A DNA stretch of 64,000 nt from positions 1 through 64,000 of the forward strand of contig NZ_JACRST010000014.1 in the NCBI RefSeq assembly GCF_014384885.1, written 5' to 3'. Both the position numbers and the translations under genes were made by a program. This document shows, one piece after another, positions 44,608 to 53,867 of the stretch. The notes beneath the pieces are model-generated. The model was not told the origin of the DNA. It worked only from the letters and a program-made list of their open reading frames with translations, and ran no database searches. Within the stretch, counting starts at the first letter, position 1; the number at the start of each line of letters is the position of its first letter. The DNA is from Ligaoa zhengdingensis (lineage in GTDB: Bacteria > Bacillota > Clostridia > Oscillospirales > Ruminococcaceae).

Positions 44608-45060
44608 ATGAATGTGGAAGAGATCTTAGATATCTTGGATGAAATGATCGACCGCGCGTGGAATCTGCCGATGACCGGTGGGCGCTGCGTGCTCGATGCG
44701 GACAAGGTCCGCGACCTGATCGACGATATCCGTTCCAACCTGCCGCCCGAGATCGCGCACGCGAAAAAGATCGTGGCCGACCGCACCGAAATCATCGCGG
44801 AGGCCAAGCGTGAGGCGGAGGGGATCGTGCGCCGCGCTGAGGAGCGCGCTAAGGCGCTGGTCGACCAGTCGGAGATCACCCGCCAGGCGCAGCAAAAGGC
44901 GCAGGAGATGGTATCTCAGGCGCAGATGAAGGCGCGCGAGATGCGCCAGGCGTCTCAGGAGTTTGCGGATAAGGTGCTCAAAAACACCGAAGAGGGTCTG
45001 GCAAGGGGTCTGATGGAGGTCAAAAATACCCGGCAGGCGCTGCGCGGCGGGAAAAAATAG
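44608..45060 (+). CDS. coiled-coil protein downstream of coaD
   Basis: 150 aa, mostly one long amphipathic helix (~50-145) rich in Ala, Glu, Lys, Arg, similar in composition to F0F1 subunit b stalks. It lacks a membrane segment and is therefore cytosolic. The N-terminal ~45 residues (ILDILDEMIDRAWNLPMTGG and DADKVRDLIDDIRSNLP) form a conserved-looking head. Homologues behind coaD in Clostridia are usually called 'ATPase' without evidence. ATG 44608 has AAGGAGGA 6 nt upstream, while the ATG at 44602 directly abuts it. A terminator follows. Its function is unknown to me. Confidence 0.78.
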   Translation: MNVEEILDILDEMIDRAWNLPMTGGRCVLDADKVRDLIDDIRSNLPPEIAHAKKIVADRTEIIAEAKREAEGIVRRAEERAKALVDQSEITRQAQQKAQEMVSQAQMKAREMRQASQEFADKVLKNTEEGLARGLMEVKNTRQALRGGKK

Positions 45061-45100
45061 CCCACACGGAACGCCGACAAAATAGAATGAACGCAACGAT

Positions 45101-45137
45101 GAAACCGCATGATGACAGGATGCGGTTTCTTTTTTTG
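45101..45137 (+). terminator. terminator of the rsmD-coaD unit
   Basis: GAAACCGCAT pairs perfectly with ATGCGGTTTC, then T7. Confidence 0.92.
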
Positions 45138-45262
45138 CTGCATTTTGGCAGAACTGGAGGTGAAACAAGGGAAAACAAAACGAAGGAGCAAGAGGATATG
45201 GGAAAATATTACATTGCATCCTGAATTTGTAGAAAAAACACGCCAAAAAGAAAATATTTTCA

Positions 45263-45330
45263 TTGCATTTCTAGTAGGAACTCGTTATAATAGAACTACG
45301 GTGGCAAGAAGTGTCATCAAGTGGGGTAAA
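45263..45330 (+). promoter_or_regulatory. dcw cluster promoter with MraZ-type direct repeats
   Basis: Promoter TTGCAT (45263-45268), a 17-nt spacer, TATAAT (45286-45291). Three direct repeats beginning GTGGC, GTGTC and GTGGG stand exactly 10 bp apart (45301, 45311, 45321), just after the expected start site. MraZ is known to bind TGGG-type repeats with 10-bp periodicity in front of its own gene. Confidence 0.75.
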
Positions 45331-45361
45331 AATCCTAAAATAAATCCTGCAGAGCAAGGCG

Positions 45362-45790
45362 GTGGGGAAGGTGCTGATCGGAAAATACGCGCACAGCTTG
45401 GACGCGAAGGGCCGAGTCAGCTTTCCCGCCAAAATGCGCGAGGACATGGGCGACCATGTTATTCTCACCCAGGGGTGGGAGCGCTGCCTGTTCGTCTATT
45501 CACTGGAGGAGTGGGCGCGGCTGGACGAAAAGATCAAGGCCCTGCCCATGAGCAAAGCGGGCAATCTGCAACGGTTTTTGTTCGCCAGCGCGGTGGATGT
45601 CGAGCTGGACAAGCAGGGGCGGTTGCTCATCCCGCAGGATCTGCGCGATTATGCGGGGCTCACCAAAGATGTCATGATCACCGGCGTATCGGTTCGCGCG
45701 GAGATCTGGGATCGGGAGACCTGGCTGGGCAAGAGCCAAGCCATCACCCCGGAGATGGTGGCGCAGGCGATGGACGAGCTGGGCTTCTGA
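45362..45790 (+). CDS. mraZ: transcriptional regulator MraZ
   Basis: 142 aa with two SpoVT-AbrB-like swapped-hairpin modules. Each carries the DxxGR motif: HSLDAKGRVSFPAKMR near the start and ELDKQGRLLIPQDLR in the middle. MraZ forms ring oligomers and represses the division/cell-wall cluster it heads. The GTG at 45362 gives the conventional N-terminus with a few extra residues; GTG 45371, with AAGGCGG about 9 nt upstream, is equally possible. It is followed by rsmH after 18 nt. Confidence 0.94.
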   Translation: MGKVLIGKYAHSLDAKGRVSFPAKMREDMGDHVILTQGWERCLFVYSLEEWARLDEKIKALPMSKAGNLQRFLFASAVDVELDKQGRLLIPQDLRDYAGLTKDVMITGVSVRAEIWDRETWLGKSQAITPEMVAQAMDELGF

Positions 45791-45808
45791 TCTTGCGGGA
45801 GGTGCGAC

Positions 45809-46732
45809 ATGGAATTCCATCATCAATCGGTGCTGCTGGAGGAGTGCATACAGGCGCTCAATATCCGGCCGGCCGGCGTCTATGTGGACGGCACGGTGGG
45901 GGGCGCGGGGCATTCCGTGCAGATCGCCGCGCGGCTGACCACCGGACGGCTGATCGCGCTGGATAAGGATCCAGACGCGGTCCGCATCGCCCGCGAGCGG
46001 CTGGCACAGTACCCCGGCGCACAGGTGGTGCAGAGCGACTTCGCCTGCATGACCGATGTGCTCGATTCGCTCGGCATCGACCGGGTGGACGGCATCCTGC
46101 TCGACCTCGGGGTTTCTTCCCACCAGCTGGACACGGCGGAGCGGGGGTTTTCCTATCTACAAGACGCCAAGCTGGACATGCGTATGAGCCAGACGGGCGT
46201 CAGCGCCTACGATGTGGTCAACACCTATTCCGCCGACGACCTGGCCCGTATCCTGCGGGAGTTCGGCGAAGAAAAATTTGCCTGGAAGATCGCGCAGAAC
46301 ATCGTTAAAGCGCGGGAACAAGGCCTGGTGGAGACGACGCTTCAATTGCTGGAAATCGTCAAGCGGTCGGTGCCCGCTGCTCTCAAGCGGGAGGGTAACC
46401 CCGGCAAACGAACCTTCCAGGCCATTCGCATTGCGGTCAACGGCGAGCTGGACAGCCTGTCCGCCGCGCTTGACACCGCGTTCGACCGGCTCAACCCCGG
46501 CGGCCGGTTTGCGGTTATCACCTTTCATTCCCTGGAGGACCGCATGGTTAAGCAAAAGTTTGCGGCGCTCACCAAAGGGTGCGTCTGTCCGCCTGATTTT
46601 CCGGTGTGCGTCTGCGGCCGCAAGCCGCAGGGCAAGCTGACGCCACGCAAACCGATCGAGCCGTCGGAAGCGGAGCTGGAACGCAACCGCCGCAGCCGCA
46701 GCGCGCGCCTGCGGGTAATTGAAAAATTGTAA
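45809..46732 (+). CDS. rsmH: 16S rRNA (cytosine1402-N4)-methyltransferase RsmH
   Basis: 307 aa. Start motif HHQSVLLEECI, SAM-binding VDGTVGGAGHS, LDLGVSSHQLD and the C-terminal ITFHSLEDRMVKQ are all diagnostic. It methylates C1402 of 16S rRNA. GGGAGG lies 7-8 nt before the ATG. It is the second gene of the dcw cluster. Confidence 0.96.
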   Translation: MEFHHQSVLLEECIQALNIRPAGVYVDGTVGGAGHSVQIAARLTTGRLIALDKDPDAVRIARERLAQYPGAQVVQSDFACMTDVLDSLGIDRVDGILLDLGVSSHQLDTAERGFSYLQDAKLDMRMSQTGVSAYDVVNTYSADDLARILREFGEEKFAWKIAQNIVKAREQGLVETTLQLLEIVKRSVPAALKREGNPGKRTFQAIRIAVNGELDSLSAALDTAFDRLNPGGRFAVITFHSLEDRMVKQKFAALTKGCVCPPDFPVCVCGRKPQGKLTPRKPIEPSEAELERNRRSRSARLRVIEKL

Positions 46733-46797
46733 GGGATCCTGTTGTTAAACTGTTTCAGATAGATTGTTAAACTATTTTTAAAGGGGAGGACGAACAA

Positions 46798-47283
46798 ATG
46801 GCTGGCGACAGACAACACAACTCAGCGGTAGCCTATGACCTTTCGCGGTTTGAAGAACACAGCGAGCGACGCACCCTTCGGGTGGTCAAAAACAATCGGC
46901 CTGCACCCAGCCTTTTGTTCGGCCTGTCCCCGCTGGCGGTGATCTTCACAGCGGTGATCGTGGTTTCCATCACGGCGCTGTTCATCTATAACAATGTCAT
47001 GCTCACCGAGATTGGCGCCCAGATCAGTGTGGCAAATCAGCAGTATGCTGAGCTGGAAAGCGAGAACGTGCGGCTGAAAGCCTCGCTGGACAACAAAATG
47101 TCCACCAAGAGTATTGAGGAAGCGGCGGAGGACAGGTTGGGCCTGGTCAAGATGGATCGGAACCAGATCGAATACATCAATCTGGCGCCGAACGACGTGG
47201 TTGAGGTGGCACAAAAGGACCTGGCGGATGGGAACCTGCTGGAGCGGACGGTCGCCAAAATAAAGGAATACCTTAACCACTGA
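46798..47283 (+). CDS. ftsL: cell division protein FtsL
   Basis: 161 aa bitopic protein. A cytosolic N-terminus of ~50 residues leads to one membrane helix (LAVIFTAVIVVSITALFIY), followed by an extracytoplasmic leucine-zipper-like coiled coil (~70-125). Sequence is poorly conserved in FtsL, so the call rests on topology and its place between rsmH and the PBP gene. It should pair with FtsQ/DivIB and DivIC. AGGGGAGG lies about 9 nt upstream. Two copies of TTGTTAAACT 22 bp apart lie before it (46742, 46764). Confidence 0.85.
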   Translation: MAGDRQHNSAVAYDLSRFEEHSERRTLRVVKNNRPAPSLLFGLSPLAVIFTAVIVVSITALFIYNNVMLTEIGAQISVANQQYAELESENVRLKASLDNKMSTKSIEEAAEDRLGLVKMDRNQIEYINLAPNDVVEVAQKDLADGNLLERTVAKIKEYLNH

Positions 47284-47435
47284 GAAAATAAGTATGGAGT
47301 AAGCTCCGAAAAGAGTTAAGGATTTTGATATTCTTGACTCTTTCTTCATTTTCGGACAAAGCATGTCCAAAATTCGGGCAAAGCCGCCCCGGTTAGACAG
47401 GCCGGGTGCGCGGCGGGCAAAGGAGGAATTTCCGC

Positions 47436-49718
47436 ATGGCGGTCACAGGACCGAGTTCTAAAATGAAACGGCGCATGATGGTCTGCATGGCGCTGCTGTG
47501 CGTATTTGGCACATTGGGGCTGTTGGTGCGCCTGTTCACCCTCCAGGTGGTGGACGCAGCGCAGTATCAGCGCAAGGCGGCGGAGCAGCAGCTCCGCGAG
47601 GCGGATATCTCGCCCAAGCGCGGTTTCATCTATGACCGCAACATGAAAACTCTGGCGAAGAGCGCAACCGTGTGGACGGTGGTGCTCTCCCCCTCGGACA
47701 TCAGCGACAAAAGGGATTCGGACGGGAACATCGTGCGTTCGGCTGAGGAGCTGCGCTATCTCATCGCGGATGGTCTCTCCGAAATCCTCGGGGTGGACCG
47801 GGAGACGATCATCGAAAAGTCCCACCGCAAAACCTACTATGAGATCATCAAGCGGCGTGTGGAGCGCTCGGTGGCCGATCAGGTGCTGGAGTTCGCCTCC
47901 GAGAACGACATCACCTGCATCAACCTGGAGGAGGACAACAAGCGGTACTATCCGTATGGCAGCCTGGCTTCCACCGTGTTGGGATTCACCGGCAGCGAGA
48001 ACCACGGCGCCTACGGCCTGGAGGCCAAGTACGACAGCGTGCTCAGCGGGACGCCCGGGCGGGTCGTATCGGCCAAAAACGCCTGGGGCACCGACATGCC
48101 CTTCCAGTACAACAAGATGTACCCGGCGGAGGATGGCAACAGCATCGTCCTCACCATCGACGAGACAATCCAGCACTTTGTGGAGAAGCACCTCGAGACG
48201 GCGGTCAAGGAGCACAACGTCCAGGCGCGCGCCACCTGCATTGTGATGGACCCCAACACCGGGGAGGTTCTCGCGATGGCCACCAAGAATGACTTCGACC
48301 CCAACGACCCTTACACCATCACCGATCCGCTGGCGCTCGCTAAGCTGGCGGAGCTCGACCCGGAAAGCGACGAGTACGCCGACCTCAAGCTGGAGCTGCA
48401 ATACGACCAGTGGCGGAACAAGGCGATTTCCGACCCCTATGAGCCGGGTTCGGTGTTCAAGCTGATCACCGCAGCCTCCGCGCTGGAGGAGGGCGCGGTC
48501 GATCCCGACCACTTCTCCTACACCTGCAGCGGGTCCATCCAGATCGCCAACAAGCGCATCTCCTGCTGGAAGGGGGCGGGCCATGGAACACAGAACTTCA
48601 CCGAAATCATGATGCACTCCTGCAACCCGGGCTTCATCACCGTGGGCCAGATGCTGGGGGCGGATAAGTTCACCCAGTACCGCGAGGCGTTCGGTCTGCA
48701 GGAGAAAACCGGCATCGACCTGCCGGGTGAGGCGGGCAACGCGGGGCTTTACCACTCCCGCGACCTGATGATGGCCAACAACCCCAGCGTCGAGCTCGCG
48801 TCGGAATCGTTCGGTCAGACCTTTAAGGTCACGCCGATCCAGCTGATCACCGCGGTTTCGGCGGTCATCAACGGCGGCAAGCTGATGCAGCCGCACCTGG
48901 TCAAGCAGATCATCGATTCGGACGGCAACATTGTGGAGAACATCGAGCCGGTGGTCAAGCGCCAGGTGATTTCCGAGGAGACCAGCCGCCAGGTGGCGCT
49001 GATGGCCGAGCAGGTGGTCGGCGGCGTGGGCGGCTCCGGTAAGAACGCCTATATCCCCGGCTATCGCGTGGGCGGCAAGACCGGTACCTCCGAGAAGCTG
49101 GACAGCAAGAACGAAGCGGGCGAGGTGGATAAGAGAATCTCGTCCTTCCTGGGCTTTGCGCCCGCAAACGACCCGCAGGTCATCTGTCTGCTGATGCTCG
49201 ACGAGCCCTATATGTCGAACCCCTTCGGTTCGGTCATCGCCGCGCCGGTGGTCGGCGCAATCCTGAGCGAGACGCTGCCCTATTTGGGGGTGGAACCGCA
49301 GTACACCGAGGAGGAGCTCGCCAAGGTCGATATCAAGGTCCCCGACGTGGTCGGCAAGGGCACTTTGGACGCCTACGGCATCATCGGTCCGCTGGGCCTT
49401 GAATATGAAGTGATCGGTGAGGGAACAACAGTTATCAAGCAGACACCCAAGGCGCTGACCTCGGTGCCAAAGGGCAGCAAGGTGCTGCTCTATACCGACA
49501 CGCAGAGCCTCGATGAAATGGTGGAAGTGCCCAACGTGGTGGGCATGACGGCGCAGCAGGCCAATGTGGCCCTGGTGGACGCCAAGCTCAACATCAAGCT
49601 GGCGGGCGCGACCGACGGGGTCAACACGGCGGCAAAACAGAGCATCGAGGCCGGCACGCTGGTGGAACCCGGCACCGTCGTCACCGTGCAGTTTATCAGC
49701 AATGACACCGCCGACTAG
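47436..49718 (+). CDS. class B penicillin-binding protein with two PASTA domains (FtsI/PBP2B-type)
   Basis: 760 aa. An N-terminal membrane helix (~15-35) is followed by a PBP dimerisation domain. The transpeptidase domain has SxxK PGSVFKLI, SxN HSCNPG and KTG GGKTGTSEKL. Two C-terminal PASTA repeats begin IKVPDVVGKG and EVPNVVGMT. It cross-links septal peptidoglycan with FtsW. Two PASTA repeats favour the vegetative PBP2B over the sporulation homologue SpoVD, which has one, but no separate spoVD is present here. ATG 47436 has AAAGGAGG about 9 nt upstream; an open extension to 47406 is not needed. Confidence 0.93.
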   Translation: MAVTGPSSKMKRRMMVCMALLCVFGTLGLLVRLFTLQVVDAAQYQRKAAEQQLREADISPKRGFIYDRNMKTLAKSATVWTVVLSPSDISDKRDSDGNIVRSAEELRYLIADGLSEILGVDRETIIEKSHRKTYYEIIKRRVERSVADQVLEFASENDITCINLEEDNKRYYPYGSLASTVLGFTGSENHGAYGLEAKYDSVLSGTPGRVVSAKNAWGTDMPFQYNKMYPAEDGNSIVLTIDETIQHFVEKHLETAVKEHNVQARATCIVMDPNTGEVLAMATKNDFDPNDPYTITDPLALAKLAELDPESDEYADLKLELQYDQWRNKAISDPYEPGSVFKLITAASALEEGAVDPDHFSYTCSGSIQIANKRISCWKGAGHGTQNFTEIMMHSCNPGFITVGQMLGADKFTQYREAFGLQEKTGIDLPGEAGNAGLYHSRDLMMANNPSVELASESFGQTFKVTPIQLITAVSAVINGGKLMQPHLVKQIIDSDGNIVENIEPVVKRQVISEETSRQVALMAEQVVGGVGGSGKNAYIPGYRVGGKTGTSEKLDSKNEAGEVDKRISSFLGFAPANDPQVICLLMLDEPYMSNPFGSVIAAPVVGAILSETLPYLGVEPQYTEEELAKVDIKVPDVVGKGTLDAYGIIGPLGLEYEVIGEGTTVIKQTPKALTSVPKGSKVLLYTDTQSLDEMVEVPNVVGMTAQQANVALVDAKLNIKLAGATDGVNTAAKQSIEAGTLVEPGTVVTVQFISNDTAD

Positions 49719-49784
49719 CCGGTTCGGCACAACCAATACGATCCGCCGGGGCAGCAACCGGGCGGGGGAGGAGGCCGCTTGTAA

Positions 49785-51239
49785 ATGAAGCTTTCCAGGC
49801 TTTTACAGGGCATTCAGACAGAAAGTCCGTGGCAGGACTGTGAAATCACAAAGGTCACCTGCGACAACCGTCAGGTGGCAGCGGGCGCGCTGTTCGTCTG
49901 CATCAAGGGGACTAAATTCGACGGGCATTCCGTCGCGGGCAAGGCGCTCGAGGCGGGCGCCGCCGCGGTGGTCGCCGAGCGGGACCTGGGTTTGCCCCAC
50001 CAGATTCTGGTGCCAGATACGCGGGAAGCCTACGCCGTCCTGTGCGGCAACTACTGCGGCAATCCGGCGCGATCCCTCAAGCTGATCGGCATCACGGGAA
50101 CCAATGGGAAGACCACCATCACCTACCTCATCAAGCATGTGCTGGAGGCGGCCGGCAAGAAGGTCGGCCTGATCGGCACCATCCACAACGAGATCGGCGG
50201 CATGGATATCCCGGCCACCCACACCACCCCGGACCCGGCTGAGCTGCACGTCCTGTTTTCGCGCATGGTTGCGGCGGGCTGCGAATATGTGGTGATGGAG
50301 GTGTCCTCCCATGCGCTAGACCAGCACCGGCTGGGGGGCTGCCATTTTTCGGTGGGGGTGTTCACCAACCTGACGCAGGATCATCTCGACTACCACATCA
50401 CCATGGAGAACTACTACCAGGCGAAAAAGCGCCTGTTCTCGATGTGCGACACCGCGGTCATCAACCTCGATGATGAATACGGCCGGCGCCTGGCCGGGGA
50501 AGTGGGCTGCAAGACGCTCACCTTCTCCACCGAAAGCGACAGCGCCGACTTCACGGCGCGCAACATCGTTCCCTCCGCCACCGGCAGCCGCTTCGCCCTG
50601 GTGGGCGACAGCCTGATTGGCCGCGTGAGCTTTTGTATGCCGGGGCGGTTTTCGGTGTCCAACGCGATGGCGGCCGGCGTGGCCTGTCTGGCAGCCGGCG
50701 TCGCATTCGAGGACGTGGTGAGCGGCCTGTGCACCTGTACCGGCGTGGTGGGGCGCACCGAGGTGCTGCCCACCGGCACCGAATTTACCGTGATACGCGA
50801 CTATGCCCACAGCCCGGACGGACTGGAGAAGGTGATCTCCGCCGTCAAGGAGTTCGCATCCGGCCGGGTGATCACCCTGTTCGGCTGCGCGGGCAATCGG
50901 GACCGCACCAAACGACCCAAGATGGCGGAGATTGTCTCGCGCCTGTCCGACTTCGTGATTTTGACATCCGACAATCCGCGGGATGAGGACCCGCTTCAGA
51001 TCATCGACGACGCAAAGCCAGGTCTGCTGGAGCACCCCACCCCCTATCAGATCCTGCCCGACCGCTATGAAGCGATCGAATGGGCGCTGGATTTTGCACA
51101 GCCCAACGACATCCTGCTGCTGTGCGGCAAGGGGCATGAGGACTACCAGGTGCTGGGGTTCGGCACCATCTACTTCGACGAAAAAGAAATCGTGCTGCGG
51201 CTGCTGGAGGAAAAGCGGCGGCCCGGCGATACGGACTGA
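49785..51239 (+). CDS. murE: UDP-MurNAc-tripeptide synthetase MurE
   Basis: 484 aa Mur ligase. P-loop GITGTNGKTTITYL, carbamylated-Lys region, and the specificity motif DNPRDEDP. DNPR indicates meso-diaminopimelate as the added amino acid, so the peptidoglycan is probably DAP-type. It adds the third residue to UDP-MurNAc-L-Ala-D-Glu in the cytosol. A GGAGG site lies about 11 nt before the ATG. It is followed by murF after 39 nt. Confidence 0.95.
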   Translation: MKLSRLLQGIQTESPWQDCEITKVTCDNRQVAAGALFVCIKGTKFDGHSVAGKALEAGAAAVVAERDLGLPHQILVPDTREAYAVLCGNYCGNPARSLKLIGITGTNGKTTITYLIKHVLEAAGKKVGLIGTIHNEIGGMDIPATHTTPDPAELHVLFSRMVAAGCEYVVMEVSSHALDQHRLGGCHFSVGVFTNLTQDHLDYHITMENYYQAKKRLFSMCDTAVINLDDEYGRRLAGEVGCKTLTFSTESDSADFTARNIVPSATGSRFALVGDSLIGRVSFCMPGRFSVSNAMAAGVACLAAGVAFEDVVSGLCTCTGVVGRTEVLPTGTEFTVIRDYAHSPDGLEKVISAVKEFASGRVITLFGCAGNRDRTKRPKMAEIVSRLSDFVILTSDNPRDEDPLQIIDDAKPGLLEHPTPYQILPDRYEAIEWALDFAQPNDILLLCGKGHEDYQVLGFGTIYFDEKEIVLRLLEEKRRPGDTD

Positions 51240-51278
51240 CAAAAGACCAGCGGGGTTAGCCCGCGAAAGGAGACACCT

Positions 51279-52646
51279 ATGGATATCACCCTATCGCTGT
51301 CAGCGATCTGCGAGGCCATCTGTGCCGATCAAAAACTGTTTGGCGATATCAGCTTTGTCACCACCGATTCCCGGCAGGCCTGCCCGGGCAGCCTGTTTGT
51401 CGCGCTGCGCGGCGAGCGGTTCGACGGGCATCAGTTCATCGGGCAGGCTCTTGAAAAGGGCGCGCGGTGCGTGGTGGCGGATACGCCGGGGGACTACCCG
51501 ATGGAGCGGACGCTTCTGGTGGGCAACACCGAACGCGCCCTGCGGCGGATTGCAGCGCTTTATCGCAGCCGCCTGCGCACCAAAATTGTGGCGGTGACCG
51601 GCAGTGTGGGCAAGACCTCCACCCGCGACATGGCGGCGGCGGTGCTGTCTTCGGCCTATCGCACGGCCAAAACCCAGGGAAACCTCAACAACCAAGTCGG
51701 GGTGCCGCAGACCGTTCTGGCGATCGATAGAACCCACCAGGCCGCTGTGGTCGAGATGGGAATGTCCGGCTTTGGGGAGATTGAAGAGATTTCGCTCTGT
51801 GCCTCGCCCGATGTGGCGATCATCACCAACATCGGCGTCTCCCACATGGAGCGGTTGGGCAGCCGCGAGGGCATCTTCCGCGCCAAGACGGAGATTGTGC
51901 GCGGGTTACGGCCGGGCGCGCCGCTCATCCTCAACGGGGACGACGACCTGCTGTGCACCTATCGGAATCCCGACTGCGACATCCTGTTGTTCGGTATCGA
52001 CAACCCGCGGTGTGCGGTGCGCGCCTCGGATATCCAGGACGGTTTGCAGGAAACGCTGTTTGTCATCCACTATGCCGGGGAATGCTATCCGGCGCGCATC
52101 CCGGCGCTGGGCCGGCACAACGTGCTCAACGCCCTGGCCGGATTTGCGGCGGGCGTGGCGTTGGGAATCGCGCCCGAACAGGCGGCGCGGGCCCTCGGGG
52201 AGTTCGAGGCCACCGGTATGCGGCAAAGGATGGTGACCTGCGGCGGCTTCACTGTGGTCGAGGACTGTTACAACGCAAGCCCCGATTCCTTCCGGGCGGC
52301 GCTGCACACCCTGGCGCAGCGCCCATGCGCGGGGCGCCGCATCCTGATCGCGGCCGACATGCTCGAACTGGGTGATATCGCCGCAGAGGCCCACCGCGCG
52401 GTGGGCGCACTCGCGGGGGAGCTCGGCATCGACGCGGTGTACACCTTCGGCGAGCTCGGGCGGGAGATCGCCGCGGGCGCGGCCGCGGGCGGCGTGCCGG
52501 ACGTGCGGCAGTTTACAAACAAGCCGGATTTGGCGGCCGACCTGGCCGCGGCGGCAAAGCCCGGCGACCTGCTCTGGTTCAAGGCGAGCCGGGGCATGAA
52601 GCTGGAGGACGTGATTGAGACGGTTTACGAGGAGCGTGGAAAGTGA
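51279..52646 (+). CDS. murF: UDP-MurNAc-tripeptide--D-Ala-D-Ala ligase MurF
   Basis: 455 aa Mur ligase. P-loop AVTGSVGKTSTRDM, then GNLNNQVGVPQT and EMGMSGFGEI, typical for MurF, and the C-terminal AADMLELG motif. It attaches D-Ala-D-Ala to complete the pentapeptide precursor. AAGGAG lies 7 nt before the ATG. The stop codon is one nt from the mraY start. Confidence 0.95.
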   Translation: MDITLSLSAICEAICADQKLFGDISFVTTDSRQACPGSLFVALRGERFDGHQFIGQALEKGARCVVADTPGDYPMERTLLVGNTERALRRIAALYRSRLRTKIVAVTGSVGKTSTRDMAAAVLSSAYRTAKTQGNLNNQVGVPQTVLAIDRTHQAAVVEMGMSGFGEIEEISLCASPDVAIITNIGVSHMERLGSREGIFRAKTEIVRGLRPGAPLILNGDDDLLCTYRNPDCDILLFGIDNPRCAVRASDIQDGLQETLFVIHYAGECYPARIPALGRHNVLNALAGFAAGVALGIAPEQAARALGEFEATGMRQRMVTCGGFTVVEDCYNASPDSFRAALHTLAQRPCAGRRILIAADMLELGDIAAEAHRAVGALAGELGIDAVYTFGELGREIAAGAAAGGVPDVRQFTNKPDLAADLAAAAKPGDLLWFKASRGMKLEDVIETVYEERGK

Positions 52647-52647
52647 C

Positions 52648-53658
52648 ATGAACGCATTTGTAGTAATTTTGACGGCGGTGATCTCCTTCGTGGTGACATC
52701 GGTGCTGGGCATCTGGTTCATTCCGTTTTTACATAAGGTAAAATATGGGCAGCCGATCAACGAGATCGGGCCCACCTGGCACAAAAATAAACAGGGGACT
52801 CCGACCATGGGCGGCGTCCTGTTCATCATCGGCATTCTGATCGCCACCACGGCCGGGTACATCACCTACATGTTTCAGAATATCGAGTCGTCCGCCGTTG
52901 AGCTCAACAACACCCGGCTGATGGCCGGGCTGATTATGGCGCTGGCGTTCGGATTCATGGGCTTCATCGACGACTACATCAAGGTGGTGCGCAAGCGCAA
53001 CCTGGGGCTGACCGCCATGCAGAAAATTATCATGCAGGTGGTTATTTCGGCGGCCTACCTGGCAACACTGTATATGCGGGGGGACACCTCCACCGCATTG
53101 GTCATCCCGTTTATCGGCCAGCTCGACCTGGGGATTCTCTATTATCCGGTGATGCTGTTGTTCATCATCTTCATGGTCAACGCGGTCAATTTGACCGACG
53201 GCATCGACGGACTGTGCGGCTCGGTCACCTTTGTGGTGGCGGCCTGCTTTATGATCCTCACGGGAATGCTGCATTACTTTGAGCTCAACATCCTGGCCAC
53301 CGCGGTGGCTGGCGCGATGATCGGCTACTTAATCTGGAATTTTCATCCGGCCAAGGTGTTTATGGGGGACACCGGCTCGATGTTCCTGGGCGGCCTCGTG
53401 GTGGCGCTTGGATTCGGCGTAGGCCTGCCCGCGTTTTTGATCCCCATCGGTCTGGTATACATCTGTGAGGCGGGCTCGGTGGTGCTGCAGGTGACCAGCT
53501 TCAAGCTGACCGGCAAGCGCATCTTCAAGATGAGCCCCATCCACCACCACTTTGAGATGTCGGGGTGGAGCGAGGTCAAGATCGTCAGCGTCTTTTCGCT
53601 GACCGCGGCGGTGGGCTGTGTGCTGGCTGTTTGGGCGGTGCGGATGCTGCTGTCGTAA
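52648..53658 (+). CDS. mraY: phospho-MurNAc-pentapeptide transferase MraY
   Basis: 336 aa, about ten membrane helices. Family motifs GTPTMGGVLFI, GFIDDYIKV, NLTDGIDGL, GDTGSMFLGG and HHHFEMSGWSE are all present, including the catalytic Asp residues and Mg-binding HHH cluster. It forms lipid I on undecaprenyl phosphate. ATG 52648 is chosen over an upstream in-frame start inside murF. In most relatives murD follows; here a noncoding repeat does. Confidence 0.96.
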   Translation: MNAFVVILTAVISFVVTSVLGIWFIPFLHKVKYGQPINEIGPTWHKNKQGTPTMGGVLFIIGILIATTAGYITYMFQNIESSAVELNNTRLMAGLIMALAFGFMGFIDDYIKVVRKRNLGLTAMQKIIMQVVISAAYLATLYMRGDTSTALVIPFIGQLDLGILYYPVMLLFIIFMVNAVNLTDGIDGLCGSVTFVVAACFMILTGMLHYFELNILATAVAGAMIGYLIWNFHPAKVFMGDTGSMFLGGLVVALGFGVGLPAFLIPIGLVYICEAGSVVLQVTSFKLTGKRIFKMSPIHHHFEMSGWSEVKIVSVFSLTAAVGCVLAVWAVRMLLS

Positions 53659-53689
53659 CTCTACAGTTGAATGAGGAAGGCGGGCATAT

Positions 53690-53862
53690 CGTTTGAAAGC
53701 ATTTTCTTCAAACGATGCCTTTGGCGGATGTGCAGGGCGATGTGCGCTGTGTGCACTCGTTCCCCAATGCACAGAAATGTTCTTATCATCCCTTTGCTTC
53801 GCGTGATAAGAGCCTGCCTTCCACCAATATTTTGTGCCGACGTGAAGCGGCGGAATGGAGCA
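53690..53862 (+). repeat. structured dispersed intergenic repeat, copy B
   Basis: Homologous to 1807-1982. It holds three hairpins: CGTTTGAA/TTCAAACG (perfect), GTGCGC/GTGCAC with one wobble, and CTTATCA/TGATAAG, the last covarying with copy A. It fills the gap between mraY and ftsW where murD is usual. The final GGAATGGAG supplies the ftsW ribosome binding site. A frame open through the repeat into ftsW is fortuitous. Confidence 0.8.
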
Positions 53863-53867
53863 TGAGT

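Noticed and set aside
47346..49757. 803-codon antisense frame over the PBP gene, and similar long antisense frames over uvrC and the phosphoglucomutase
   Set aside because: High GC at third codon positions of the real genes creates long antisense frames; the sense strands carry clear domains and ribosome binding sites.
53715..53867. N-terminal extension of FtsW through the repeat
   Set aside because: The added residues come from the repeat, no ribosome binding site precedes that start, and FtsW homology begins after 53868.
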